49,740 bases of DNA from an uncultured Sphingomonadaceae bacterium (GCA_947501325.1 CANMVC010000007.1:1-49740), one strand, 5' to 3'. Shown: positions 1 to 8,081, counted from the first letter of the stretch. The notes: a model not told the origin generated them from the sequence alone. Made by a program: numbers and translations.

Positions 1-25
1 TGCGGCCGTTAACACGCAATCACAA

Positions 26-57
26 AAAGCCCTGCCAGATTGCTCCGGCAGGGCTTT
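26..57 (-). terminator. Rho-independent terminator-like hairpin
   Basis: A perfect 11-bp stem (arms 26-36 and 47-57, AAAGCCCTGCC / GGCAGGGCTTT) encloses a 10-nt loop. Read leftward, the stem is followed by a run of T (five A at 24-28 on the plus strand). That favours termination of leftward transcription, possibly from the oxidoreductase gene ending at 196. It could also serve a gene to the left, outside the window. Confidence 0.65.
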
Positions 58-195
58 GGGTTAAATTTATAGATTAGCTTGGTTAAGCGTGGCAAATTTT
101 TACATTGGGTTTCCGCTGATGGCGCATCGCACCGCCAATGGCACCGAGCAGGGTAAGGTTAATCATTCGGCTTCTGGCTATGCCGCGCGCGTTTC

Positions 196-828
196 TCAAT
201 CATCGCGTTGGAGAAATCGATCCAGTCTTAGTCGTTTTGTGTGACCGGAAGACGGTTTGATCGACCTCGCTAGCTTTTTGATCTGTCGTTCCCATTTCTC
301 TGAACGTGCTTCAGCGCCTCCGTTCTTGATCGGGCCACAGGCTAGGACCCGAACCGGCTTGAACCCGCAGAAGCCGAGAACCTGGCGTTTCCAGCGCTTA
401 ATCAGCGCATTACCATATATCAAACGCAAGAAGAACGGTGGCGTATCCATTGTTGCGATAACATCAGCGGAACGACCCTGAAGGAGTTTGTCCCACCTGA
501 GATCGTTGGCATGGTAGGCAAAAGCAAAGCCTGGCAGCAAAAGACGGTCGAGCAAGCCCTTTAGTTCGGCTGGCTCACTGCCCCACCACATGGGGAAACT
601 CACGACCAGGTGATCGCACGCATCCAGTCGTTCGGCCAGACTGGCGACATCTGGCTCCCATTCCGTGCGCTTTGCATATCCGAACCTGAGAACCGGCGAA
701 AATTGCATGTCGCGCACAGCGACCTTTTCGACTACTGCCTCCGAAGGAAGCGCATTCTCATAGACCTGCAGCAAGTAAGATGAATATCGCCCGTCATCCG
801 GATGACCATCAAGCAAAAGTACGCGCAT
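196..828 (-). CDS. NAD(P)H-dependent oxidoreductase, flavodoxin-like fold (NQO/KefF type)
   Basis: This 210-residue protein should be an FMN- or FAD-dependent NAD(P)H quinone or nitro reductase of the flavodoxin-2 family, acting in the cytosol. The N-terminus (MRVLLLDGHPDDGRYSSYL) is the phosphate-binding beta-strand and loop of that fold. The segment FPMWWGSEPAELKGLLDRLL is the family hallmark around the isoalloxazine site, followed by PGFAF. The length is normal for the family. The ATG at 828 is preceded by GGGGAC at a plausible distance. The gene stands alone, with a hairpin downstream at 26-57. The substrate cannot be told from sequence; KefF-like regulation is possible, but no Kef channel gene is nearby. 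Confidence 0.85.
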   Translation of the reverse strand: MRVLLLDGHPDDGRYSSYLLQVYENALPSEAVVEKVAVRDMQFSPVLRFGYAKRTEWEPDVASLAERLDACDHLVVSFPMWWGSEPAELKGLLDRLLLPGFAFAYHANDLRWDKLLQGRSADVIATMDTPPFFLRLIYGNALIKRWKRQVLGFCGFKPVRVLACGPIKNGGAEARSEKWERQIKKLARSIKPSSGHTKRLRLDRFLQRDD

Positions 829-978
829 ATGTCCCCGGTGCCCCGCAATTTATGGTTTCGAGAATACATAGTAAACGACATCTCATTGAGGGCAATCAAT
901 ACATCAAATTGAGATGATGCGAACTGGTAACTCTGACAATTGGAGTGTCCACCTTTGCGCCGAAAGCGGAAACTAGAG

Positions 979-1419
979 CTAAGGACGATACACGCGATTG
1001 GGTTTTGTCCTAATCCGTCCTAGATCATCCGTGGCCTTAATTCTTGTCGGTGGATCACCAATATATTCCGCTTCAGATAGTTTGCCCGAACTATCCTGAA
1101 CAGATACCTTGCAATGTTTGCCGTTATATTCGTTCCAAAACTTGGCAATGAATGTTTTAAAGTCCGTCAAAGACGCGCCATGCTTTTCGCAAAAACCCGG
1201 TAATTCTTCTCGATACAATTCTGTTGCGCGAACCAAATCATCGGAAATTGCAGCACCTGAGAATTTTCCAGTTAAGAAATCGACCTCAATGAACCCCTCT
1301 GAACTCCGCGCAGCCTCTCCATATACATCCATTTGGAAGTAGCCGATAAGGAAACCATTCCCGTTTCCATATGAGTCCACAAAATTATGTGCCAATGAAC
1401 TAAGAACTGCATGCTTCAT
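979..1419 (-). CDS. hypothetical protein
   Basis: A 146-residue protein that I do not recognise. It begins MKHAVLSSLAHNFVDSYGNG and has a mixed alpha/beta look, with no signal peptide or membrane segment. A strongly basic C-terminus ends RTKPNRVYRP. Two cysteines lie mid-protein, without a metal-binding spacing. The base composition is visibly more AT-rich than the core genes to the right, and no good Shine-Dalgarno precedes the ATG. The neighbours (an oxidoreductase and a DUF6188-like gene) give no functional clue. It may be a horizontally acquired orphan. The reading frame is supported by length and sensible amino-acid composition only. Confidence 0.55.
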   Translation of the reverse strand: MKHAVLSSLAHNFVDSYGNGNGFLIGYFQMDVYGEAARSSEGFIEVDFLTGKFSGAAISDDLVRATELYREELPGFCEKHGASLTDFKTFIAKFWNEYNGKHCKVSVQDSSGKLSEAEYIGDPPTRIKATDDLGRIRTKPNRVYRP

Positions 1420-1566
1420 TTTTTGAGCATATCAAATCGATCTAATCGGACAAGCGGCATGTCCGCTTTATCCCGACAGCGGCTTTAATGTCTGTCATTT
1501 TTTACGGCAACAAACGGATGGGTTGCAAACATTGACTGCACCAAACTTATTATCGATATAATTTGT

Positions 1567-1926
1567 ATGCACCCGTTCCCAGAGGCCTTCAAGCTCCAGT
1601 TCCTCATCGAAGCCGAACTTAACCAGATTTGCCTCGCACAGTGGCAGATCCAATTGAATTTCGACTCCGCTCGCATCATCATCGAGGGAGAACTTGAGCA
1701 TGTAGACAAGTCGGGGACTGTTCGGCGGTACAACACGGACGAGAGCCGTCTCTCGCCCTTCTTTTTGCACCACCTGATTGGTCAGAAAGTCCGGTTGCTA
1801 GAAGTCGAACCATTTCGACTAACGCTTGCTTTCGATGACGGCGACATCCTGCGCATTTTCAGCGATGAAGGGCCATACGAATGCGGCCAAATCTCCGATA
1901 AAAATGGACAGGGTATCATTTTTTAA
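1567..1926 (+). CDS. DUF6188-like protein
   Basis: This 119-residue product has the look of the DUF6188 family of small beta-rich proteins of unknown function. The pattern is an early WQIQL strand, then HHLIGQKVRLLEV in the middle, then LTLAFDDGDILRIFSDEGPY and an ECGQI ending. The G-V-x3-V, F-x-DG-x-L and YE elements are what I recall of that family. The ATG at 1567 has no clear Shine-Dalgarno, and I saw no better upstream in-frame start, so the true start may be elsewhere. An opposite-strand frame at 1495-1773 overlaps it but has no family features. Nothing nearby suggests a toxin partner, though small proteins of this kind are sometimes immunity-like. That last point is speculation. Confidence 0.55.
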   Translation: MHPFPEAFKLQFLIEAELNQICLAQWQIQLNFDSARIIIEGELEHVDKSGTVRRYNTDESRLSPFFLHHLIGQKVRLLEVEPFRLTLAFDDGDILRIFSDEGPYECGQISDKNGQGIIF

Positions 1927-2053
1927 TATCCAAAGTTGGGGCGTGAGCTGGCCGACTGCCTCCGTCTTCGCAATATCCCCGAAGCGAACATTCAAAACAT
2001 TGCAATTTACACCAGCCACTCGGTTTGAGACCGCCTGACATCTTTGCCGCTCG

Positions 2054-2479
2054 CTATTCCGGATTATCCAGATTGCGTTCGGCAAACCATTGGCGCAAAG
2101 CCGCTGCCTGGCAACCGGTAAAGCCATTGGTGCCTGCCACGGAACAGCTATTGGGCCGTCCGAGACGCGCCTCGTCTTCATGATTCTGGAATTGGGCTGT
2201 CCAGGACATCGCATATTGGGCTTCTTCTTCCTTCTCCTTTTCACGGACGTCTTTGGGGATCCGGTACCGTTCTTCCTCCGGTTGGCGCGCGCACACGACA
2301 ATTTCTCCGTCGGTCGATTCCGGGCAACTGTCTTCGCCATAGGTGACCAATATCGACCACCGCTCGGGTTCACCGGTTGTGGCGTTTGAATCTTCGGCCT
2401 GCACAGGCGACACCGTGACAAGCGCTCCGGCGACCATCAGCGCTACCGTGAATTTGAGGGTCAAGCTGGATATTTCCAC
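2054..2479 (-). CDS. small secreted protein, charged, unknown function
   Basis: A 141-residue protein that starts with GTG at 2479, with an AAAGGA-type ribosome binding site just upstream. Residues 1-28 form a Sec signal peptide (basic/polar start, hydrophobic LKFTVALMVAGALVTV, then PVQA-ED as a likely cleavage site). The mature part contains ILVTYGEDSCPESTDGEIVV followed by CARQPEEERYRIPKDVRE and a Glu/Lys-rich run. The C-terminal third has spaced cysteines (NSCSVAG, FTGCQAA). I recall proteins with the DEIVVCAR-x-PEEERYRIP signature as conserved, uncharacterised periplasmic proteins of sphingomonads. Four cysteines suggest disulfides in the periplasm. The gene is a single unit, and its function is unknown. 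Confidence 0.7.
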   Translation of the reverse strand: MEISSLTLKFTVALMVAGALVTVSPVQAEDSNATTGEPERWSILVTYGEDSCPESTDGEIVVCARQPEEERYRIPKDVREKEKEEEAQYAMSWTAQFQNHEDEARLGRPNSCSVAGTNGFTGCQAAALRQWFAERNLDNPE

Positions 2480-2624
2480 AGGCTGGGTCCTTTCCGCGGG
2501 CGAGCAGCGAATTCCTATTCCATGGACTAGCGCCTAATTGTGTAGGCAATGTGGAGTGTATATGAGGCAATTGCAGGGAGCGATCCGTCATCGGGGCCCG
2601 GCTTGCCTTGCGTTGCCCCTTGGT

Positions 2625-3167
2625 TCAGAATGACGCGCGGGTTTTGGCCAGCTGATATAGCGGATCATCGGGATAACGCCCGGCGCGGCGCAGCGCCGAC
2701 AGGGCCGGGTGGTCCGCGTCATGGGTGGCCCGGCTGTTCTGGCTCCAGCTCATGACCGGTTCGCGATGCATGATCTTCCAGACATCGCCGCGCTTTTCAA
2801 AATCATCGAGATAGCGCCCCAGATAGGTCATTTCGCTGTCATCGCCATCGGCGCTTTCCCTGTAGTGGAAAGCCAGCAACATGGTTTCAACCTGTGCGCG
2901 GTCTCCATCAAAAACGAACAAGCTGTTGGTCACCATATGATGGGTCTGCGCATAGGCTGTAATCGCGCTGGCAAGCTGGCTGCAAAAGGGATGGGCCGGG
3001 ACCGCCGCTTCGCCATAGGCCGTGGTCGCGTCGGGCCAATAGCAGGATTTCAGCGCCGCTTCATCGGCCCGGTCCACGCCGCGGCAGTGCAAGGCGAGGA
3101 TTTCGGCAATCGCCGCGCGATCCGCCAATTCCGCGCGATCCGGAACGCGCCCTGCTTCTCTTGTCAT
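2625..3167 (-). CDS. nuclear transport factor 2 / SnoaL-like family protein
   Basis: A 180-residue SnoaL-like cone-fold protein, related to the beta subunits of ring-hydroxylating dioxygenases and to small polyketide cyclases. The early helix DRAAIAEILALHCRGVDRAD, the CYWPDATTAYG segment and the C-terminal YLGRYLDDFEKRGDVWKI followed by HREPVMSWS are typical. The ATG at 3167 follows a perfect AGGAGG. It is divergent from a second SnoaL-like gene (3251), with 83 bp between them. That places both under one control region beside a Rieske oxygenase. It may be an enzyme (dehydratase or cyclase) acting on the oxygenase product, or a dioxygenase beta-like subunit. The specific reaction cannot be assigned. 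Confidence 0.8.
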   Translation of the reverse strand: MTREAGRVPDRAELADRAAIAEILALHCRGVDRADEAALKSCYWPDATTAYGEAAVPAHPFCSQLASAITAYAQTHHMVTNSLFVFDGDRAQVETMLLAFHYRESADGDDSEMTYLGRYLDDFEKRGDVWKIMHREPVMSWSQNSRATHDADHPALSALRRAGRYPDDPLYQLAKTRASF

Positions 3168-3250
3168 GCCAGCCTCCTGCTATCGATATGGCCAATTTAC
3201 CTGAGGGCAACGGCGTTTACTATCACCGAAAAGGACAGGAGAGATAGGTT

Positions 3251-3784
3251 TTGGCACAAGCATTGGACATAGCCTTGGCAAAGCTGGAGATCCGGGAATT
3301 GGCGGCGCTGTACATGCGCGGTCTCGACCGGCTCGACCGCGCTCTGCTGCGCGCGCAATTTTGGGACGACGCTTTTCTGGACTATGGCATTTATGAAGGC
3401 GGCGCGGATGGCTTTGCCGATTTCTGCATGACGGCATTGGAAGGCCATGACAGCAACCAGCATCTCATCGGCCAGCATAATATCGATGTGGAAGGCGATG
3501 AAGCCTTTGGCGAAGTCTATTACCAGGCCTATCACAAGGTGCCCGAGGAGTCGGGTGACCGGCGCGATGTATTTGTCAGCGGCCGGTATCTCGATCGCTA
3601 TGAAAAACGCGATGGCGTCTGGAAAATGGCCTATCGGTCCGAAATTGTCGATTGGGGCAGCGATCTGCCGTGCACTGATCAGTTTCTCGACCCGCGGATG
3701 ATAATCGGAAAACGCAAGCCCGATGACCCGCTTTATGATCGGCAGGCGATGCGCCGCAAACCCGGGGGCGGCGATGCCCTATGA
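3251..3784 (+). CDS. SnoaL-like (NTF2 fold) protein, possible oxygenase small subunit
   Basis: This 177-residue protein is a second SnoaL-like member. It has LEIRELAALYMRGLDRLDRA, FWDDAFLDYG, and RYLDRYEKRDGVWKMAYR near the end. The start is a TTG at 3251, with AGGAGAG about 8 nt upstream; no ATG fits the family N-terminus. It overlaps the start of the Rieske alpha-subunit gene by 11 bp, so the two are almost certainly co-translated. That makes it a candidate beta subunit of the oxygenase, or an enzyme processing its product. It resembles its divergent neighbour (2625-3167), suggesting an old duplication. The overlap supports partnership; the catalytic role is inference. Confidence 0.8.
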   Translation: MAQALDIALAKLEIRELAALYMRGLDRLDRALLRAQFWDDAFLDYGIYEGGADGFADFCMTALEGHDSNQHLIGQHNIDVEGDEAFGEVYYQAYHKVPEESGDRRDVFVSGRYLDRYEKRDGVWKMAYRSEIVDWGSDLPCTDQFLDPRMIIGKRKPDDPLYDRQAMRRKPGGGDAL

Positions 3785-5144
3785 TCTGACCAAACCATCC
3801 GATCCCAATCTGGCCCCCGGCGAAGCGCGCTGCCCTGGCCCTTCGATGCAGGATATTATGGACGCCGATGGCGACCATCCGCCCGCCGCGATGCGGACCG
3901 AGCAATATGAATTTCTCGGCGACGAGGATATCGGTTTTGACCGCTATATCAGCGAAGATTTCGCCCGGCGCGAAATAGAGCATATGTGGAACCGGACCTG
4001 GCAATGGGCCTGCCGCGAGGAGCATATTCCCGAGCCCGGTAACCGGCATGTCTATGATGTGGGGCCCTATTCGATTCTGGTCGTACGCGGCGATGACAAT
4101 GAAATTCGCGCCTTCGTCAACAGCTGCCCCCATCGCGGGATGCAATTTGCGACAGAGGGCAGCAGCAGCGCCAAACGGCCCCACATCCGTTGCCCGTTTC
4201 ACGGGATGACCTTTCACCTTGATGGAAGCTTGAAGGAAATTCCCTGCCGCTGGGACTTCCCCCATCTCAACGAGGATAATTTCGGGCTGACCGCCGTGCG
4301 CTGCGATACATGGGGCGGCTTTGTCTTCATCAATATGGATGATGATGCGCCGCCGCTATCCGATTATCTCGAAATCATCCCGGATCATTTCCAGCAATGG
4401 CCGATGGATGACCGCTATGTCGCGCTGCATACGCAGAAAGTGCTGCCGGCCAACTGGAAAATGGCGATGGAGGCGTTTCTGGAGGCCTATCATGTGCTCG
4501 AAACCCATAGCCAGGCCATTTACAACGCCGCCGATGCCAATGCGCAATATGATATTTTCGGCAAGAATGTCAGCCGCTTCATGCATGCTGTCGGTGTGCC
4601 GAGCCCGCATCTGAAACAGCCGATCAGCCAGGCCAAATTATTCGAAAAGCTGGGCCGCGATCCCGCCGATCTGCCCGAGGGTGCTTCGGCAAGGGCCGTT
4701 CATGCGGAGATGCTGCGCGAGGAATATGGCAAGGCGTTCCATATCGATCTGTCCGATGTGTCGACCAGCGAAATGCTGGACAGCCTTGAATATTTCCTGT
4801 TTCCCAACATGTTCTTCTTCCCCGGCATCAATATCCGCCTGTGCTATCGGTTCCGGCCGATTGATGTGGACACGTGCCTGCACGAGATACTGGTGCTGCA
4901 GCCATTGCCTGAAAATGGCGAACGTCCCACCCCCGCAAAGCCGATCAAACTGGACATAGAGGACAGCTACACGGGCGTACCGGGCTTTGCGCTCGCCGAG
5001 ATACTCGATCAGGACACCGAAAATCTCGCGATGCAACGCGACGGCGCAACGGCGTCTAGAAAAGGCGCCCAGTCGCTCGGCAATTATCAGGAAGCACGGA
5101 TCAGGCGCCTGCACATGACGCTGGACGAATATCTGGCTGGTTAG
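3774..5144 (+). CDS. Rieske [2Fe-2S] aromatic ring-hydroxylating oxygenase alpha subunit
   Basis: This 456-residue protein is a Rieske non-heme iron oxygenase large subunit. The Rieske centre is C118-P-H120 and C140-PF-H143. The mononuclear iron site is in NWKMAMEAFLEAYHVLETH, giving H240 and H245 with E237 in the usual acidic position. The third, C-terminal Asp ligand could not be placed by eye. I chose the ATG at 3774, which has a GGGGGCGG ribosome binding site and reads MPYDLTKPSDPN. An upstream in-frame start at 3723 would overlap the previous gene by about 60 bp. No ferredoxin or reductase gene is adjacent, so electrons must come from components encoded elsewhere. The substrate is unknown; aromatic, steroid-like or carnitine-type compounds are all handled by relatives. 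Confidence 0.9.
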   Translation: MPYDLTKPSDPNLAPGEARCPGPSMQDIMDADGDHPPAAMRTEQYEFLGDEDIGFDRYISEDFARREIEHMWNRTWQWACREEHIPEPGNRHVYDVGPYSILVVRGDDNEIRAFVNSCPHRGMQFATEGSSSAKRPHIRCPFHGMTFHLDGSLKEIPCRWDFPHLNEDNFGLTAVRCDTWGGFVFINMDDDAPPLSDYLEIIPDHFQQWPMDDRYVALHTQKVLPANWKMAMEAFLEAYHVLETHSQAIYNAADANAQYDIFGKNVSRFMHAVGVPSPHLKQPISQAKLFEKLGRDPADLPEGASARAVHAEMLREEYGKAFHIDLSDVSTSEMLDSLEYFLFPNMFFFPGINIRLCYRFRPIDVDTCLHEILVLQPLPENGERPTPAKPIKLDIEDSYTGVPGFALAEILDQDTENLAMQRDGATASRKGAQSLGNYQEARIRRLHMTLDEYLAG

Positions 5145-5195
5145 CGGGTGCAGCCAATTTTGGCAGACGGTCTCGTTTGCGCGAAAATCAACCGC

Positions 5196-5876
5196 TCAAA
5201 GATTGGGATGATTGCCAATACTCGCGCGGATCGCATCCAAAGTGGGCTTGCGCAGAGCGGACTTCTGATAGGCATAGGCTCTCGTCGACAGGCCCGCCAA
5301 TTGACCGGCTATCGCAAGCGCTTGATCGACCACTTTTTCTGGCGTCGTCAGCATATCAAGATAACCCGCCTCGACCGCGCCCTTTGGGTCATAGATATAG
5401 GCCTGAATCATCGCCCGGGTAAGGTGGCGGGCGCTCAGCCGGTCGCGCGCCAGTTCGAGCGCAAAGACCGGTAATGTCATCCCCGTCGCGGATTCATTGG
5501 CACCCAGCTTGAAATCGCCCTCCGCCCCGATGCGCGTATCGCAAGCCAGCAACAGGAACGTGCCCATCGCAATGGCATGACCCGTACAGGCCCCCACCAC
5601 CGGCAGTGGTCCGCCATAAAGACGCAGCAGCAGCTCACTGGCCCGGTCGAGCAACCGCACGGCATCGTCCGGCTTGAAATTCGCCATCGCCTTGAGATCG
5701 AAGCCACCGGAAAACCGCCCCTCGCGCCCCGCCAGTACGATCGCCTTGGCATCCGATTCCGCTTGATCGAGCGCATCGTTCAGCGCTTCCATCAGATCAA
5801 AATTGACCGCATTGGCCTTGCCATCATCCATGGTGATCAAGGCGATATCGCCCTGTTTATCGACGGTTATGCTCAT
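5196..5876 (-). CDS. crotonase / enoyl-CoA hydratase-isomerase family protein
   Basis: A 226-residue crotonase-fold protein. It has the N-terminal strand pattern (ALITMDDGKANAVNFDL), the first oxyanion-hole segment (GREGRFSGGFDLKAM) and the second (CTGHAIAMGTFLLLACD). The start MSITVDKQGDIALI at 5876 fits the family; further upstream in-frame codons give an unlikely leader. Of the two catalytic glutamates of classical enoyl-CoA hydratase, one is plausibly present (LGANESATG). The second, normally about 20 residues on, seems replaced in MTLPVFALELAR. It may therefore be an isomerase, hydrolase or other crotonase rather than a hydratase. It converges on the Rieske gene, 51 bp apart. A joint pathway is possible but not shown. 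Confidence 0.85.
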   Translation of the reverse strand: MSITVDKQGDIALITMDDGKANAVNFDLMEALNDALDQAESDAKAIVLAGREGRFSGGFDLKAMANFKPDDAVRLLDRASELLLRLYGGPLPVVGACTGHAIAMGTFLLLACDTRIGAEGDFKLGANESATGMTLPVFALELARDRLSARHLTRAMIQAYIYDPKGAVEAGYLDMLTTPEKVVDQALAIAGQLAGLSTRAYAYQKSALRKPTLDAIRASIGNHPNL

Positions 5877-6033
5877 TTGGGTCCTCCGAAAAAGGGAATT
5901 TAACCGCTTGATTAAATCGGAAGAAGCGCCGCCGTCAACCGCAAAAATACCCGCTTTTCGGCCACCAAATCTATGGATCTGACGGAGCCAGCCATGCCGT
6001 AACGGCATATCAGCAAAAGATTTACGGAAAAAA

Positions 6034-6108
6034 TGGAGCGGGCGAAGAGATTCGAACTCTCGACCCCAACCTTGGCAAGGTTGTGCTCTACCCCTGAGCT
6101 ACGCCCGC
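6034..6108 (-). tRNA. tRNA-Gly (GCC anticodon)
   Basis: Read leftward, the sequence folds into a complete 75-nt cloverleaf including an encoded CCA end. It has a 7-bp acceptor stem (GCGGGCG / CGCCCGC), a D-arm with GTAGCTCAGGGGTAGAGC, and an anticodon stem CAACC/GGTTG around the loop TTGCCAA, giving anticodon GCC. The T-arm contains GTTCGAATC. The discriminator base is T (U in the RNA), followed by CCA. No other tRNA or rRNA gene was found nearby. Confidence 0.95.
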
Positions 6109-6352
6109 TCGGCGCCGCTGTGACATTGGGTTATTCGTCGTCGTCATCAGCAGTTGAGGCGCGCGGTTAGCATGCGTTATGGGGTCCGGCAAGCCCCATT
6201 TTGCAATCCATGGCTGCTAAAAGTAAAAATATGCTTGGCTTTGCCAGGTCCATCCCCACATAAAGTCCGGATATACAAGAAAACAGTGCGCGATTCCCGC
6301 TGGAAACGGCTAGAGAGTATGGCATAGCACGAATAAGTTACAGGAGCAGCAA

Positions 6353-7264
6353 TTGGCGACAGCAGGACTAACAGTGGACGAACAAAAGGCGGTTGAAGAA
6401 TTTCAACAGGCCGTGGTCGCCCCCAGCATGAACAAACTCGTGATCCTGGATTTCTGGGCTGAATGGTGTGGACCCTGCAAGGCGCTGACCCCGACGCTGG
6501 AAAAGGTTGCGGCCAATTATGCCGACAAGGGCGTGATGCTGGCGAAAATAAATGTTGATGAGAACAAGTTCATCGCATCGCAATTTCAGGTTCAGTCAAT
6601 TCCCACCGTCTATGCGATTTTTCAGGGAAAGCCGGTCGCTGATCTGACCTCTGCGCGCACCGAGAGCCAGTTGGGACAGATATTGGACCAGTTGTTGCAA
6701 CAGCTTCCCATCGGAGAAGGCGGCGAAGAGCCCAAGCAGGATATTGTTCCGCTGCTCGCCATGGGTGAAGATGTGCTTGCCCAAGGCGATGGCGAGCGCG
6801 CAGCAGGTATATTTGCCCAGATTGCCGATATGGCCCCGGACAATGGCGAGGCTGTTGGCGGCCTGATCCGCGCTTTGATTTTGGCCGATCATCTGCCGGA
6901 AGCCGAGGCCGCCCTGGCCGGCGTGCCCGAGGCTATGGCGAGCGATCCGGCCATTGAACGGGCAAGCGCCGCCCTTGCACTGGCGAAAGACAAACCGGAT
7001 GACAGCCAGACGGCAGCTTTGCAGGCCGCCGTCGCCGCCGATCCCAACGACCACCAGTCCCGTTTCGATCTGGCCAGCGCGATGATTGCTTCGGGCGATC
7101 ATGATGGTGCCGCGGACCATCTGCTGACGATTATCGAAGCGGATAAGGAATGGAATGATGGCGCAGCGCGGGCAAAGCTGCTTTCATTGTTTGAAGTCGT
7201 GGGTCTGGAAGACGAATGGGTCGCCGCCACCCGGCGCAAGCTTTCTGCAATATTGTTCGGATAG
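6353..7264 (+). CDS. thioredoxin-domain co-chaperone with TPR repeats (CnoX/YbbN family)
   Basis: This 303-residue protein has a thioredoxin domain (about residues 10-120). The active-site motif is FWAEWCGPCK (C39 and C42), and the cis-proline segment is QSIPTVYAIF. It is followed by a helical TPR-like region (about 130-300). In E. coli the homologue protects substrates during oxidative stress and passes them to GroEL and DnaK. Many alphaproteobacterial versions, like this one, keep both redox cysteines. The start is a TTG at 6353, with AGGAG about 8 nt upstream. The next gene begins 2 bp after its stop, forming an operon with a Lon-N-domain protein and Trm112. A role in cytosolic protein quality control is inferred from the family. 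Confidence 0.9.
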   Translation: MATAGLTVDEQKAVEEFQQAVVAPSMNKLVILDFWAEWCGPCKALTPTLEKVAANYADKGVMLAKINVDENKFIASQFQVQSIPTVYAIFQGKPVADLTSARTESQLGQILDQLLQQLPIGEGGEEPKQDIVPLLAMGEDVLAQGDGERAAGIFAQIADMAPDNGEAVGGLIRALILADHLPEAEAALAGVPEAMASDPAIERASAALALAKDKPDDSQTAALQAAVAADPNDHQSRFDLASAMIASGDHDGAADHLLTIIEADKEWNDGAARAKLLSLFEVVGLEDEWVAATRRKLSAILFG

Positions 7265-7266
7265 AT

Positions 7267-7887
7267 ATGACTGAAACCAAACGCATCTCGATCTTCCCGT
7301 TAACCGGCGCGCTGCTCTTCCCCGGCATGCATTTGCCACTGCATATATTTGAAGAACGATACCGCGCCTTGATTAACGATGCGATGGCGAGAGATCGGCG
7401 GATCGGAATGGTGCAGCCAAAAACAGGCGGCGACGTTCCGCAATTGTTCAATGTCGGCTGTGTCGGTAAAATTATCGATATCGAAGCCATGGATGACGGG
7501 CGCTTCAACATCGTCCTGGAAGGCGTGTCTCGGTTCCGGATTATCGAGGAAATCGATGCCTCCACCGCTTTTCGTCAGGTTCGCGCAGAGATTGAAGAAA
7601 ATGCCGAGCTGGACGAAGTGCTGGCCAGCGCCGAACGGGCAGCCTTGGAAATTGAGTCGCGCAAATTTGCGGAACTGCAGGGCTATCAGGTCGATTGGGA
7701 CAGTATTGGGCGGCTTGATGACATGTCCTTTGTCAATGGCATTGCGCAGATTGCGCCCTTTGATGCGGCATCGAAACAGGCGCTGCTAGAGGTCGATGGC
7801 CTGTCGAACCGCGCAGAGCTGATCATCCAGTTGCTTGAGTTTTTCGGCCGGCAAGATGGCGACGAGGGACGCGTTACCCTGCAGTGA
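7267..7887 (+). CDS. Lon protease N-terminal (substrate-binding) domain protein
   Basis: A 206-residue stand-alone homologue of the N-terminal substrate-binding domain of Lon, without ATPase or protease domains. It opens with [20 protein letters not shown] and [10 protein letters not shown], the family signature. IGMVQPK and [20 protein letters not shown] follow at the usual spacing. The ATG at 7267 lies 2 bp after the cnoX stop. The gene overlaps the next (trm112) by 4 bp as GTGA. The conserved partnership with a thioredoxin-chaperone suggests a part in protein quality control, but the biochemical function of the isolated domain is not established. Confidence 0.9.
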   Translation: MTETKRISIFPLTGALLFPGMHLPLHIFEERYRALINDAMARDRRIGMVQPKTGGDVPQLFNVGCVGKIIDIEAMDDGRFNIVLEGVSRFRIIEEIDASTAFRQVRAEIEENAELDEVLASAERAALEIESRKFAELQGYQVDWDSIGRLDDMSFVNGIAQIAPFDAASKQALLEVDGLSNRAELIIQLLEFFGRQDGDEGRVTLQ

Positions 7888-8081
7888 CCGAGGCAATACG
7901 CGACCAGAACACAGGCACGTTCGATGCCAAATTGCTGGACATATTGGTCTGCCCGATAACGAGAAAGCCGCTGGTCTATGATGCAGAGGCGCAGGAACTG
8001 ATTAGCGAAGCCGCTGGCGTGGCTTATCCCATTAAAGCCGGCGTGCCGGTCATGCTGATTGAAAAAGCGCGGACGCTCTAG
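7884..8081 (+). CDS. Trm112 family protein
   Basis: This 65-residue protein belongs to the Trm112/YcaR family of small zinc-ribbon-like proteins. Members act as activators of methyltransferases in eukaryotes and archaea; their bacterial role is less clear. The core [17 protein letters not shown] and the ending [14 protein letters not shown] are diagnostic. Only one cysteine of the zinc site is kept, as often in bacteria. It starts with GTG at 7884, overlapping the previous stop as GTGA, so translation is likely coupled. Its stop overlaps the stop of the convergent MarC gene through a shared CTAG at 8078-8081. Confidence 0.9.
   Translation: MTEAIRDQNTGTFDAKLLDILVCPITRKPLVYDAEAQELISEAAGVAYPIKAGVPVMLIEKARTL

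Noticed and set aside
1495-1773. 92-residue open frame on the minus strand opposite the DUF6188-like gene
   Set aside because: It reads through the opposite strand of a frame with recognisable family features, and shows none of its own.
1819-2421. 200-residue minus-strand frame across the DUF6188 3' end and the secreted protein
   Set aside because: It overlaps two better-supported genes; the protein is Arg/Pro/Lys-rich in the manner of a shifted frame of GC-rich DNA.
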